A stretch of DNA of 28,139 nt from Candidatus Delongbacteria bacterium (GTDB lineage Bacteria > Delongbacteria > UBA4055), in assembly GCA_027858795.1 (NCBI GenBank), contig JAQICF010000264.1, positions 1 through 28,139 on the forward strand. The letters run 5' to 3'. Each line of letters begins with the position of its first letter. Positions within the stretch are counted from its first letter, which is position 1. The notes beneath the pieces are model-generated. The model was not told where the DNA came from and did not search any database. It was given only the letters and a program-made list of their open reading frames with translations. A program made the translations under genes and the position numbers. This document shows, in pieces, positions 7,883 through 16,590 of the stretch.

Positions 7883-8452
7883 CTATTTGAATGGATTACC
7901 ATATTTGTTAATATAAGCAAACTCTGACAATTCTTTACGTGGTGGACGATTCTCTTCTGATTCGATTTTTTCCTTATCAAAAATGTTCTTATAATTTTCA
8001 TTATGCTTACCTACGACTATAATGTTGATCAAATTCATTTCTGAAGGAATATTTAAGAGTTCTTTAGCTTTCTCATAATCGTAACCGGCTATAGGATGCG
8101 CTACCAATCCCAATTCTGTTGCACGTAGCATCATAAATCCACTGGCAATACCGGTATCAAACAGATAATACTCCCTGCCATCTTTCATTTTGCAGTCAAG
8201 AGATACTTCGGATACAACAGCTATGATCAGTGATGAGTCATTGACCCAACTGTTCCCATCTGGAATTACGGATTGAAATTCCTTTAGACTGTCTTGATCA
8301 GATATAAAAACATATCGCCAGGGTTGTTTATTAAAACATGACGGTGCAAGTTGTGCTGCTTTAGCTAGTTCTGTGATAATTTCATTGGTTGGATCAAATG
8401 GTGTCAGAGCCCTGAAAGCTCTTCTTGAATTTAATGCATCTATAACTTTCAT
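7883..8452 (-). CDS. Nitroreductase-family flavoprotein
   Basis: An FMN-dependent oxidoreductase of 189 residues from the nitroreductase fold family, which reduces nitro groups, quinones or related substrates with NAD(P)H. Visible signatures are the N-terminal 'ALNSRRAFRALTPFDP' (FMN phosphate-binding arginines), 'AAQLAPSCFNKQPWRYVFI' (about 33-51) and 'GIASGFMMLRATELGLVAHPIAGYD' (about 102-126). The C-terminal 'NRPPRKELSEF' is common in this subgroup. A good AAGGAG lies 8 bases before the ATG. It is monocistronic: its terminator lies at 7816-7845 and the next gene upstream has its own. Soluble and cytoplasmic; the physiological substrate cannot be told. Confidence 0.9.
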   Translation of the reverse strand: MKVIDALNSRRAFRALTPFDPTNEIITELAKAAQLAPSCFNKQPWRYVFISDQDSLKEFQSVIPDGNSWVNDSSLIIAVVSEVSLDCKMKDGREYYLFDTGIASGFMMLRATELGLVAHPIAGYDYEKAKELLNIPSEMNLINIIVVGKHNENYKNIFDKEKIESEENRPPRKELSEFAYINKYGNPFK

Positions 8453-8547
8453 GATGTACTCCTTATTTTTTATACTATAAGTTAAGTACTAATTTCTTTA
8501 TACCATATGACAATAAGCGGTAAAACAAACTAAATTGAAACAAAAAA

Positions 8548-8565
8548 CCCGATAAAACTATCGGG
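8548..8565 (-). terminator. Rho-independent terminator after BspA-like gene
   Basis: Perfect stem CCCGATA/TATCGGG with loop AAAC. On the minus strand it is followed by TTTTTTG. It lies 40 bases past the stop of the gene ending at 8605. Confidence 0.85.
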
Positions 8566-8604
8566 CTTTTTTAATTATTAAATGAAAGCATTTTTATTTT
8601 ATAT

Positions 8605-11529
8605 CTACTTAGCTCCATCCACAGCAACAACATAATAGAAAGTTTTACTTTCAGTTATTTCAATAACCCATGTTTCACCTACTGGTGCTGTTACTTCTTC
8701 AACGAATGTACCGTAAGGATCATCTGAGGAATATACTTTGTAACCCGTTGCTCCTATTACTTCATCCCAACTTATATTTACTTCCGTTCCGATAATCTCA
8801 ATGACAACATTTTGCGGAATATCTGGAACAACCTCAACTCCACCATCAGTTATTGTCCAAAAATCTGTCGAAATTATATTTGCCCTGGCTACTGCAGCGG
8901 CACCGGGTAAGTATTGACTGCTTCCACCGCTAAAAATCACATTGTCTTGTAATTCTAAGGCATCCCAACCTATTAACAGGCTGCTATAATTTGCTGTGGA
9001 AAGAGTTACGCCATAAAACATATCTTCCATATTTATTACACTGCTCACATCCCAGCTACCAATATTTTGATCAAATGCACTCGCGAATCCAAACATACCG
9101 GACATATTTGTTACACTACTTACAGTCCAGCTGCTAATATCCTGATTAAATGAACTCGCGCCATAAAACATACTGTTCATATCTATTACACTGCTGACAT
9201 TCCAACCACCAATATCCTGATTGAATGAACTCGCGTATCCAAACATAATGTACATACTTGTTACACTGCTCACATCCCAACTGCTAATATCCTGATTAAA
9301 TGAACTCGCACCCAAAAACATACCGGTCAGATCGGTGATCGCAGCAGGAAGATATGAAGGAACCTCCGTAAGATTGGAAGTGTTCTGAAAAGCACCGGCA
9401 AGACTTGTGAGACCTATATCTCCAAAGCTGGTTGCCCTAGTAAGCTTAGCGGCATTATCATAACCCGGTTCATTACCAAATAGTGTGAGATTTCCGCCTA
9501 TGCTAACCGTGTAAATTCCCTCCGATGCATAAGTATGATCCTGATCCCCTGCCGTTGTATATGCATCACTAGAACCGCCGTCGCCCCAATCTACTGTAAC
9601 ATTAACTGTTCCATTCAGAGGCAGGGTAACGGTTGTCCCGATTTCGAGGTTTGTGTTGAATTCAAGGGTCATTGGAGGTAAGAATCCTGTTCCGTTAATA
9701 GTCAAATTATACGGATTTTCAGTGACATCATTATTGACAATAGAAATGTCCGCTGTTTTAACTCCGGTTAATGTTGGCGAAAACCTGATTATGAATGTTG
9801 TATATTCAGAAGGCAGCACAGTTGAAGCAGGCTGCTGCTGAATAGTGAACTGGTCTGCATTGGTTCCGCTAATTGTTATCGGAGTCGTGAGCGTCAGGTT
9901 ACCGCCGCCTGTATTTTCAATAGTAAAGGTTAGATCCGTATCTGTGCCTGTTGCGTAAGAGCCAAAATCATGGCTCCCATTATCGGTAATAGGTGTGGTT
10001 CCCTGTTTGAGATCCATTTCCGGTGCAGCAGGATCATAAACTCCACCATCAGTTATTATCCAGTTATCTGTCGAAATTATATTTGCCCGAGCAGTTACAG
10101 CAGCGCCCGAGCTGAATTTACTATTTCCACCGCAAAAAGTTACACTGTCTTGTAATTCTAAGGCATCCCAACCTATTAACAGGCTGCTATAATTTTCTGT
10201 TGAAAGAGTTACTCCATTAAACATACCGGACATATCTGTTACACTGCTCACATCCCAGCTGCCAATATCCTGGTTGAATGCACTCGCGTTAAAAAACATA
10301 GAATCAGCTAAGGTTACGCTGCTAACATCCCAAACGCCAATATCCTGGTTGAATGCACTCGCGTTAAAAAACATAGCGTACATATTTGTTACACTGCTTA
10401 CTGTCCAGTTGCCGATATTCTGATTGAATGCACTCGCGCCTGCAAACATACCAGACATATTTGTTACACTGCTTAATGATGAGCCCGTACGTTCCCAGCT
10501 TCCAATATCCTGATTGAATGCACTGGCGTATGCAAACATACCCTGCATATCTGTTACACTGCTCACATCCCAATTATTAATAGTCGAACTCCCACCGTTA
10601 TTGAATGCAATCGCAAAACCAAACATAGCGTACATACTTGTAACACTGCTCACATCCCAGCTGTCAATATCCTGATTGAATGCACTGGCGTACGCAAACA
10701 TACCCTGCATATCTGTTACACTGCTGACATTCCAGTTATTGATAGCCGAACTCCCACCGTTATTAAATGCTTCCGCGTGATGAAACATATCGGACATATT
10801 TGTTACACTGCTTAATGATGAGCCCGTACGTTCCCAACTTCCGATATCCTGATTGAAAGCAAGCGCGTAAGAAAACATTGCGCCCATATCTGTTACACTG
10901 CTCACATTCCAGCTGTCAATATCCTGATTGAATGAATTCGCGCTTCCAAACATAGCATACATATTCGTTACACTGCTCACATTCCAGCTGCTAATATCCT
11001 GATTGAATGAATTCGTGCTTGCAAACATAGCCTGCATATCTGTTACATTGCTCACATCCCAGCTATTTAGATTAGTAATACTTGCCTGCTGTATGCCGTA
11101 AAATGCCCAGGAAAGATCTGTGATGCCAGGGGGAAGCGTGATGGGAACCTCCATAAGATGATCAAGGCCCCAAAAAGCGCCGGTAAGACTTGTGAGACCA
11201 ATATCTCCAAAGCTGGTTACTTTAGTAAGATTATAACTAGTACCACCAGATAAACCATTACCAAATTGTGTGAGTGTTCCGCTTATGCTGACCGTGTAGG
11301 TCCCCTCCGGTGAATAATTATGGCTCGCATTTCCTGCGGTTGTATATACATTTGTAGGGCCGCCGTCTCCCCAATCTACGGTAACATCAACAGTTCCATT
11401 CAGAGGCAGGGTAACGGTCGTGTAGCTGAAGTTTGTATTGTATTCAAGGGTCATTTGCGCCATCAAACCTGTGCTGAACGACATTAACATTATTAACATC
11501 ATTCCGAGTACTAATTTTGTGTTTTTCAT
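8605..11529 (-). CDS. BspA-like secreted protein with DUF285 repeats
   Basis: A secreted protein of 974 residues with a signal peptide (about 1-24, ending GLMAQ). A PKD-like module (about 28-90, '[11 protein letters not shown]') is followed by about ten DUF285 repeats of the form '[20 protein letters not shown]'. A cap '[16 protein letters not shown]' and a choice-of-anchor-D Ig-like domain come next (about 490-605, '[21 protein letters not shown]'). A second PKD-like module, about five further DUF285 repeats and a second, nearly identical cap follow. The C-terminal Fn3-like domain contains '[13 protein letters not shown]'. DUF285/BspA repeats are leucine-rich-repeat-like surface modules found in adhesins. 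The two repeat-plus-cap halves show internal duplication. RBS AGGGGAT lies upstream of ATG 11529. The exact ligand is unknown. Confidence 0.85.
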   Translation of the reverse strand: MKNTKLVLGMMLIMLMSFSTGLMAQMTLEYNTNFSYTTVTLPLNGTVDVTVDWGDGGPTNVYTTAGNASHNYSPEGTYTVSISGTLTQFGNGLSGGTSYNLTKVTSFGDIGLTSLTGAFWGLDHLMEVPITLPPGITDLSWAFYGIQQASITNLNSWDVSNVTDMQAMFASTNSFNQDISSWNVSSVTNMYAMFGSANSFNQDIDSWNVSSVTDMGAMFSYALAFNQDIGSWERTGSSLSSVTNMSDMFHHAEAFNNGGSSAINNWNVSSVTDMQGMFAYASAFNQDIDSWDVSSVTSMYAMFGFAIAFNNGGSSTINNWDVSSVTDMQGMFAYASAFNQDIGSWERTGSSLSSVTNMSGMFAGASAFNQNIGNWTVSSVTNMYAMFFNASAFNQDIGVWDVSSVTLADSMFFNASAFNQDIGSWDVSSVTDMSGMFNGVTLSTENYSSLLIGWDALELQDSVTFCGGNSKFSSGAAVTARANIISTDNWIITDGGVYDPAAPEMDLKQGTTPITDNGSHDFGSYATGTDTDLTFTIENTGGGNLTLTTPITISGTNADQFTIQQQPASTVLPSEYTTFIIRFSPTLTGVKTADISIVNNDVTENPYNLTINGTGFLPPMTLEFNTNLEIGTTVTLPLNGTVNVTVDWGDGGSSDAYTTAGDQDHTYASEGIYTVSIGGNLTLFGNEPGYDNAAKLTRATSFGDIGLTSLAGAFQNTSNLTEVPSYLPAAITDLTGMFLGASSFNQDISSWDVSSVTSMYIMFGYASSFNQDIGGWNVSSVIDMNSMFYGASSFNQDISSWTVSSVTNMSGMFGFASAFDQNIGSWDVSSVINMEDMFYGVTLSTANYSSLLIGWDALELQDNVIFSGGSSQYLPGAAAVARANIISTDFWTITDGGVEVVPDIPQNVVIEIIGTEVNISWDEVIGATGYKVYSSDDPYGTFVEEVTAPVGETWVIEITESKTFYYVVAVDGAK

Positions 11530-11703
11530 CTATATCCCCTAGTAAATTTTAAACTTCTCTACTATTAGACATTGCAATAATGATGCCAAGTATTATCAGG
11601 CTTAAAATTTAAAGGAATAAAACTTTGAAAGTACTATAAGTATTTTAGCAGTACTATTATTATGGGTAAAAGGTAAAAGTTTGGTTGGTTTATTTAAAAT
11701 ATA

Positions 11704-11769
11704 TTAAAATTCCGTAAAATCAATATCAATTACAGGCAGATCATTTTCAATTCGATTCTTGATTTTCAC
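11704..11769 (-). pseudogene. Probable 3' end of a split phosphotransferase (APH-type) gene
   Basis: A 21-codon open stretch encodes 'KIKNRIENDLPVIDIDF' and ends TEF-stop. This resembles the extreme C-terminus I know from APH/choline-kinase-type phosphotransferases ('RIENDIPxVDIDF'). The N-terminal fragment of such a protein lies at 12321-12542, in the same orientation. The intervening ~550 bases hold an unrelated membrane-protein gene whose stop overlaps the first codon of this fragment (GTGA). The match is short, so the assignment is an inference. Confidence 0.45.
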
Positions 11770-12290
11770 TTTACATTATGATCTGAAAAAAGCGATCTCA
11801 ATCGTTTCTTAATACCAAAAGACATGAATATCGAAAATAGAGTTGATGCTATAATAAATCCTATGTATTCTATTACAAGATCTTTAGAAAACAAACTTTG
11901 AAAGAAATTATCGTAGCTATTCATTTCAAAAATATTACCAAGCACTTTATAAACAAATCCACCAATTGAAAAAGCAATTATATTCCTGATAAAGAGTGAA
12001 TTTTTCCCTTTAAGATTTGTCCAAAGAGCAAGATCTCTATCATGTCTGTCTTTTTTATTGATTGTTATAGCCAAGTAAACGATACTTCCAAAAAGAACAC
12101 CGACTAAACCACTTATTGCAGTTTTAATAATATCTTTTAGAACTTCTTTTTCGAGTATTAAATTAAGATCTAATCCTTGATTACGTATGGATTGAGTCAG
12201 AAAGTAATAAACAATCACAGATATTATTAACCCTGAGAATAAATACCGTGCAAATATTAGATATTTTAGATCTTTGATTTTTTTCCACAT
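11766..12290 (-). CDS. Hypothetical four-helix membrane protein
   Basis: The family of this 174-residue protein is not recognised. About four hydrophobic helices are visible, near 13-32, 58-77, 100-118 and 140-160, joined by short charged loops. The central loop 'NKKDRHDRDLALWTNLKGKNS' and the C-terminal tail 'GIKKRLRSLFSDHNVK' are basic or polar and probably cytoplasmic. The gene sits between what appear to be the two ends of a phosphotransferase gene (12321-12542 and 11704-11769), as if it replaced the middle. AGAGGAT lies about 12 bases before the ATG, a weak start signal. Codon use is as AT-rich as its neighbours. No catalytic motif is visible. Confidence 0.7.
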   Translation of the reverse strand: MWKKIKDLKYLIFARYLFSGLIISVIVYYFLTQSIRNQGLDLNLILEKEVLKDIIKTAISGLVGVLFGSIVYLAITINKKDRHDRDLALWTNLKGKNSLFIRNIIAFSIGGFVYKVLGNIFEMNSYDNFFQSLFSKDLVIEYIGFIIASTLFSIFMSFGIKKRLRSLFSDHNVK

Positions 12291-12320
12291 AGGTTTTAAT
12301 CCTCTTTTTTATTTTTCAAA

Positions 12321-12542
12321 TTACAGGAATTCGATCCATTCAAGCTCACCGCATAATTGATCTTTCGATCTGTGGGAAGTATGAGTTAAACGCAGAACGA
12401 ACTCTTTGTTATCTATTGTATAGTCGTAAACATAATTTTCAAAACCACCGATAAGATTCAGATCAGATAAGCTTGTATTAAAGAATCCTGCTGCCTGAGA
12501 TAAAACTTCGTCGGTTCTGAGATCATCTATATATTTTTCCAT
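12321..12542 (-). pseudogene. Phosphotransferase (APH/choline-kinase type), N-terminal fragment
   Basis: A 73-residue frame matching only the N-lobe start of aminoglycoside-phosphotransferase-type kinases: 'GGFENYVYDYTIDNKEFVLRLTHTSHRS' corresponds to the nucleotide-binding strands, followed by 'GELEWIEFL'. A full protein would be about 300-330 residues with a catalytic HxDxxxxN loop, and none is present. The frame ends just after 'EWIEFL'. The start is good: AAGGAAG lies before the ATG. It is followed by the membrane-protein gene and then a possible C-terminal remnant, so the gene appears to have lost its middle. It cannot be an active kinase. Confidence 0.75.
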
Positions 12543-12574
12543 TTATTGCTTCCTTTTTTTACAGTAAGTCAAAT

Positions 12575-13082
12575 CTATTTCCAGACTCTCTCTTCAGGAA
12601 CCCATTTAAGATCCTGTTTAGTTGAATTTACTACCGGGATGATAAATTGCTTTATATTAGCTATTATTTTATTAAATGATTCTGGTATATCATCTTGCTT
12701 TATTTTATTCCGGAATGCTTTCCATTGTATTTGTTTTAGATCAGGGAATTCCTTTGAGAAAGCAATTATATCAATATCGAGCTCAGTCTTTCTGTGCTCG
12801 AATGTTCTTTTAACTGCTTCAGATAATTTTTGAATATCAAAATTGAAATTATGTGATAGTATCCATATATCATAAAAATCTTTCATTCTGCTGTTCTGAT
12901 TTCCAAGCTGAACCATTGCTTCAAATTTTTCTGCAATCACACTTTCTTTTGTATAGCTTCTAATGTTTGGATTAGAAAAATTCAAAATAACCGGAAATTC
13001 TACAGAATCTGATATTTTTGGTACGAGCTATATTTTTTAGTCTTTCTCTTACAGAAAAAGCCATATTCTTTATTTGTTTCAT
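12575..13082 (-). pseudogene. AbiEii-type toxin gene with internal deletion and frameshift
   Basis: The ATG at 13082 overlaps the antitoxin stop (ATGA) and starts a family-typical N-terminus 'MKQIKNMAFSVRERLKNIA'. This frame stops after 36 codons. In another frame the C-terminal part of an AbiEii/AbiGii nucleotidyltransferase follows: 'VEFPVILNFSNPNIRSY', then 'TKESVIAEKFEAMVQLG' and 'NSRMKDFYDIWILS', through to 12575. The central part, about 130-150 residues in intact relatives, is gone. It should carry GGSxxLR and DxD, the catalytic nucleotidyltransferase motifs. The junction lies in ACCAAAAATAT, a plausible short-homology deletion point. The toxin is therefore dead while its antitoxin gene is intact. 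Confidence 0.82.
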
Positions 13083-13699
13083 ATTACCGCTTCCAGATAA
13101 GGCTGCATTATTTTATCCACTCTACATATCTTTGCATATTTTGAAATTTGAGTCAGGTTCATTCTACCTCTCTGTCTATAGAACTTAAGAGCTTCAATAG
13201 CAACATCAAGACCGATCTTGTTTCTGTACCGGAAAGAATCAACAAGTGTTTTTTCAGGATCATAAACTTTTACGGTAATTCCATCTATTACATGTTCCAC
13301 TATACCTGAACTGTAGATCTCTGATTTTAGATGATAAACTTTTACAGGGGGATAATCTATCGAAGGGGCACGAGACTTAACCGGAACTGCAATTGAAACT
13401 TCATGAGGTATCTGTGTTGTCATATCATGGAATGATAGGGCTGAAATAAGAAATATTACTGCTCTGGGAACTCTGTAACACACGGTTTGAATATCCGGCG
13501 AACTGAGGGATGGTATTGATCTTAGCCTGTAAATACCTCTAGCTACGAGTTCTATTACACCTTTATCCCTTAGAGAATACAGCTTATAACGACTGATACC
13601 GAGCTTTATAGCCTGAGCCATTCTGAGCTGACCTCCATTCTTTTTAAATATTTTTACTGCATCAATTTTCATATTATCATACATTTCGTTAGTAATCAC
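13079..13699 (-). CDS. abiEi: AbiEi-type antitoxin / regulator
   Basis: A protein of 206 residues from the type IV toxin-antitoxin antitoxin family. The N-terminal winged helix ('GGQLRMAQAIKLGISRYKLYSLRDKGVIELVARGIYRL', about 21-58) is the DNA-binding part. The C-terminal domain includes 'VKVYDPEKTLVDSFRYRNKIGLDVAIEAL', the usual AbiEi signature. In studied AbiE systems the antitoxin represses its own operon and counteracts the toxin without forming a stable complex. The frame starts with GTG at 13699; internal ATGs at codons 6 and 10 are alternatives because no clear Shine-Dalgarno marks the GTG. It is translationally coupled to the damaged toxin gene downstream. Confidence 0.85.
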   Translation of the reverse strand: MITNEMYDNMKIDAVKIFKKNGGQLRMAQAIKLGISRYKLYSLRDKGVIELVARGIYRLRSIPSLSSPDIQTVCYRVPRAVIFLISALSFHDMTTQIPHEVSIAVPVKSRAPSIDYPPVKVYHLKSEIYSSGIVEHVIDGITVKVYDPEKTLVDSFRYRNKIGLDVAIEALKFYRQRGRMNLTQISKYAKICRVDKIMQPYLEAVI

Positions 13700-13713
13700 C
13701 TACAATCATATAC

Positions 13714-13820
13714 AATATGTCTGATTTTAGAATGAAAGTCAAGATTTATTTTTTTATATATCGCGATACTTTCAGACAAATATGCACAACTTATGTGCAA
13801 CTATTTACGTTTTGTCTGAA
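13714..13820 (-). promoter_or_regulatory. abiEi promoter region with nested palindromes
   Basis: A minus-strand TTGACT (13737-13742) is followed after 17 bases by CATATT (13714-13719). Upstream are a perfect TATCGCGATA palindrome (13759-13768) and a 10-base inverted repeat TTCAGACAAA/TTTGTCTGAA (13771-13780, 13811-13820). The latter encloses a second one, TGCACA/TGTGCA (13783-13799). AbiEi proteins are known to bind inverted repeats at their own promoters, so these are candidate operators. The outer repeat could also end transcripts of the upstream kinase gene, but it lacks a T run. Confidence 0.5.
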
Positions 13821-13827
13821 TACCATA

Positions 13828-15036
13828 TTAGATCTTTTCATATGCTATTTCTTTTTTATTACCGGAAGATAGTACAAACGATTTAATTTTATTTTTTTGA
13901 TTGAAAGTTAATCTTATACTTGTTCCAGCACAAACAAAAGTATTTTTATCAATAAATTTGAGAATTTGATCCATGTTTCCATTACGTATATACACTAATT
14001 TGGAATCTTTCAATAGAATTTTTCTAGCTTTTTTATCTTCTACAGCTTGGTATTCTCCACAAAACATATTCAATTCTGAGGAATTAAGCTCTTTACAATT
14101 TTTCTTTGGGATTTCCTCACCATCTTTAAAATATCTATAAGCACTAATTATTTTGATCGATCTTACTATTTTATTCTCATCCCTTATGAACTTAAACTTA
14201 ATAGGAAAACCTTCAAACTCAAAAACATCATTATCGACTGGAATTAGTTTTAAATTTGGCCAAAAAGAATCTATGCACAATCTTTTATTGTTGATGTGTA
14301 TCTTAATACCCAGATATTCTCCACAATATTCTTCAAAGGATGTATCAAATAATTTTTCTTCAACCTGTTTTAATTCTAAAAAGTCCAAAATTTGCTTTCG
14401 ATATTGATCCCACTCTAATTTTGAGTTTTCTATTAATAGTTTTTTAATATCCATTTCAGGAAATAATTTTAATGCAAGATCAGATATCTCCTGCATTATT
14501 CCCAGTAAAGCTTTTTTCCCTTTTAAATTTCTTTTTTTGGAAATAATACTTCCATCATATGCATTTATGTAGGAATTACCCCATGCTTTTCCTCTTATTG
14601 TACAAATGTTATCAATAGATTTCTCTACATCGTTCTGGTAAAGTAATATGTATACAGAGTTTAGTGGTTTGAGAATTGAACAGACTTTTTCAAACATCCT
14701 ATTAGAAAATATTCTATCCTGATTTTGATCTAACAGGATATCTCTTCCTAGTATCTCTTTAAATAAAGATGAATCAATGATATAAGTATATTCATCTTTT
14801 AATATCTGATCAATAAATTTTTGTAGATGATCGGGGTAGGCACTTTCAAATTCATCCAAGAATGTTTCCAATTTAAATTCTTTAACATGATATTCCAGAG
14901 GATGATCATCAATTGTTTCATATATCCATTTAACTTTTATATCATTTAGCTCCATTTGTCTTGCTAAGAAGTGAGCTATTGTTGATTTTCCTGAACCCGG
15001 AAGGCCGTCAACTAAAATTAATTTTGTATTTATCAT
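13828..15036 (-). CDS. P-loop kinase-like protein with two DUF3471-like C-terminal repeats
   Basis: A protein of 402 residues. The N-terminal 220 residues form a P-loop NTPase: Walker A GLPGSGKST at 11-19, 'YIIDSSLF' as a probable Walker B/DE-type strand near 84-91, and a lid-like segment. This resembles small-molecule or nucleoside kinases. The C-terminal half has two similar beta-rich units beginning 'EEYCGEYLGIKIHINNKRLCI' (about 232) and 'NMFCGEYQAVEDKKARKILL' (about 325). These match the Y-x-G-x-Y pattern of DUF3471-type domains often found after serine beta-lactamase-like domains. Start: ATG at 15036 with GAGGAA upstream. The substrate is unknown. Its place between an AbiE pair and a DUF4143 ATPase suggests an accessory gene. 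Confidence 0.65.
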   Translation of the reverse strand: MINTKLILVDGLPGSGKSTIAHFLARQMELNDIKVKWIYETIDDHPLEYHVKEFKLETFLDEFESAYPDHLQKFIDQILKDEYTYIIDSSLFKEILGRDILLDQNQDRIFSNRMFEKVCSILKPLNSVYILLYQNDVEKSIDNICTIRGKAWGNSYINAYDGSIISKKRNLKGKKALLGIMQEISDLALKLFPEMDIKKLLIENSKLEWDQYRKQILDFLELKQVEEKLFDTSFEEYCGEYLGIKIHINNKRLCIDSFWPNLKLIPVDNDVFEFEGFPIKFKFIRDENKIVRSIKIISAYRYFKDGEEIPKKNCKELNSSELNMFCGEYQAVEDKKARKILLKDSKLVYIRNGNMDQILKFIDKNTFVCAGTSIRLTFNQKNKIKSFVLSSGNKKEIAYEKI

Positions 15037-15066
15037 TATTCCTCATTTATTCTAAAGATTACTTCC

Positions 15067-16410
15067 TTAATTCTCTGTATTAACATTCATATTCAACAAT
15101 TCACCTGCATAATATAGTGGTATATGGATTTTTATTTTATTTGTACTTGAAAAGTTCTTACCGCTAAGTAAAAAGGCTTTATGAGGATCATATTTGATGA
15201 TGTACTGTTGCAAACTTTTAGCTTTTGTTCTAGTGCCTGATTTTACTTCAACAGGGAATATATTATTGTCTTTAATTATGAGGAATTCGATTTCAGAGTT
15301 TCTCTCAGTCCAGCTGTAAAGTTGCGAATCATTTGAATTGAGGAGTTCCATCGCAGCAAAGTTTTCCATGAAATAACCTTTATTCATTCCATAATTATCT
15401 AAGATTATTGCAGAAGGTGGAAGAACGAGCATAGCTCCAAGTAATCCTATATCACTATAATGCAATTTAAATATATTGTCCTTACAAAATGCTTTCAATG
15501 GAAGTTCAGCTCTGTTGCAAATATGTACTTTGAGGATTAGTTCAGCATTCACTAGCCATTCTATTGGACCACTTAACTGAGAATAACTTTTTTTCCCTTT
15601 AATTACATCTTTAAAACGGAATCGCTTGGTTGAATCATCAACATTTTCGGCTAACTGAATAGAAATATTCTGATAAACCGTAGAAATATTAAGAGAATTA
15701 TTCTTACCTGCATGTTTACTAAAATCAGCCTGAAACGAAGTTATAAGGTCAGCTTGTTTCTTACGTATTGTGTTGAATAATCCAGGGTTATTTTCTTTGT
15801 TCTGAATAAAATAGCTGACTATTTCAGGCATCCCTCCTGTTATAAGATATTCTCTGAGTGTATCCATCAGCTTTAAATGGATTGGTTCCGAAATTGTCTT
15901 ACTTTTCAAGGAATCTGCGTATGATTCATAAAGGAGTTTATTACCGTAGTTCATAAGGAACTCTTTAAAGTTCAAAGGTCGAAGATTGAAATATTCAACT
16001 TTTCCCACCGGGTATGATTCTTCAGACAAAATTATTCCGAGCAGAGAACCAGCAGCACAGATCGCAAGCTGAGGTAGTTCATCATAGAAATATTTTAGTG
16101 CTGTTAAAGCTTTTGGGATATTCTGAACTTCATCAAATATTAAAAGATCGTTGTCAATATCTATTTCTCTGTTGGCAATAAGCGATAGATTTCTAAGAAT
16201 TGTTTGAGGATCAATATCGGATTCAAAAACCGGGATCCATTTGTTCTTTTCTCTTTCGAAATCAAAATAGTGAAAGTTCTTAAAATGTTTTTTGCCGAAT
16301 TCTTTCATCAGCCATGTTTTACCTACCTGTCTTGCACCTTTGATTACTAAAGGTTTTCTATCTTTCCTGTTTTTCCATTTTACAAGATAATCTATAGCAG
16401 ATCGGTTCAT
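15067..16410 (-). CDS. AAA_14/DUF4143 ATPase
   Basis: A protein of 447 residues from ATG 16410, chosen over an upstream TTG because GAGG lies 7 bases before it. Walker A GARQVGKT is at 25-32 and Walker B 'LLIFDEVQ' near 89-96. A sensor-like 'AICAAGSLLGI' and the family's 'YFNLRPLNFKEFL' motif follow. The C-terminal DUF4143 domain ends in a PD-(D/E)xK-like core 'EIEFLIIKDNNIFPVEVKSG' with E388 and K390. These proteins are widespread in accessory regions. Their biological role is poorly established, and links to defence or toxin-antitoxin loci are inferred from context. Transcribed from its own promoter with two upstream direct repeats (16456-16508). Confidence 0.9.
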   Translation of the reverse strand: MNRSAIDYLVKWKNRKDRKPLVIKGARQVGKTWLMKEFGKKHFKNFHYFDFEREKNKWIPVFESDIDPQTILRNLSLIANREIDIDNDLLIFDEVQNIPKALTALKYFYDELPQLAICAAGSLLGIILSEESYPVGKVEYFNLRPLNFKEFLMNYGNKLLYESYADSLKSKTISEPIHLKLMDTLREYLITGGMPEIVSYFIQNKENNPGLFNTIRKKQADLITSFQADFSKHAGKNNSLNISTVYQNISIQLAENVDDSTKRFRFKDVIKGKKSYSQLSGPIEWLVNAELILKVHICNRAELPLKAFCKDNIFKLHYSDIGLLGAMLVLPPSAIILDNYGMNKGYFMENFAAMELLNSNDSQLYSWTERNSEIEFLIIKDNNIFPVEVKSGTRTKAKSLQQYIIKYDPHKAFLLSGKNFSSTNKIKIHIPLYYAGELLNMNVNTEN

Positions 16411-16429
16411 AATATACCTCAAGTCAGAT

Positions 16430-16508
16430 TTTATACAGGATTAATATAAACATAATCAAGACTTTTTGCAACGAAAAACAATTACCAGTCAAGACTTTTT
16501 GCAACGAA
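16430..16508 (-). promoter_or_regulatory. DUF4143 ATPase promoter with two 20-base direct repeats
   Basis: TCAAGACTTTTTGCAACGAA occurs perfectly at 16456-16475 and again at 16489-16508, a 33-base period (three helical turns). On the minus strand the promoter-proximal copy ends in the -35 (TTGATT, 16454-16459), with TATAAA (16430-16435) 18 bases on. The arrangement suggests a tandem activator or repressor site on one DNA face. The predicted transcript would have a leader of about 15 bases, still including the GAGG ribosome site. Confidence 0.6.
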
Positions 16509-16590
16509 TAATTCTATCTTTAGATGATTTCAAATGGATGGGGTAGGTCATTTTTTCCTCTTCCTTCTGATTGCTATCCCTTGTTTCGAG

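Noticed and set aside
10364..10573. Minus-strand 69-codon frame inside the BspA-like gene
   Set aside because: It is a shifted reading of the DUF285 repeats and shows only their echo.
8900..11100. Regularly spaced near-identical repeats that could suggest a CRISPR array
   Set aside because: The repeats are in frame, differ slightly from each other and encode DUF285 units of one protein; there are no unique spacers of constant length.
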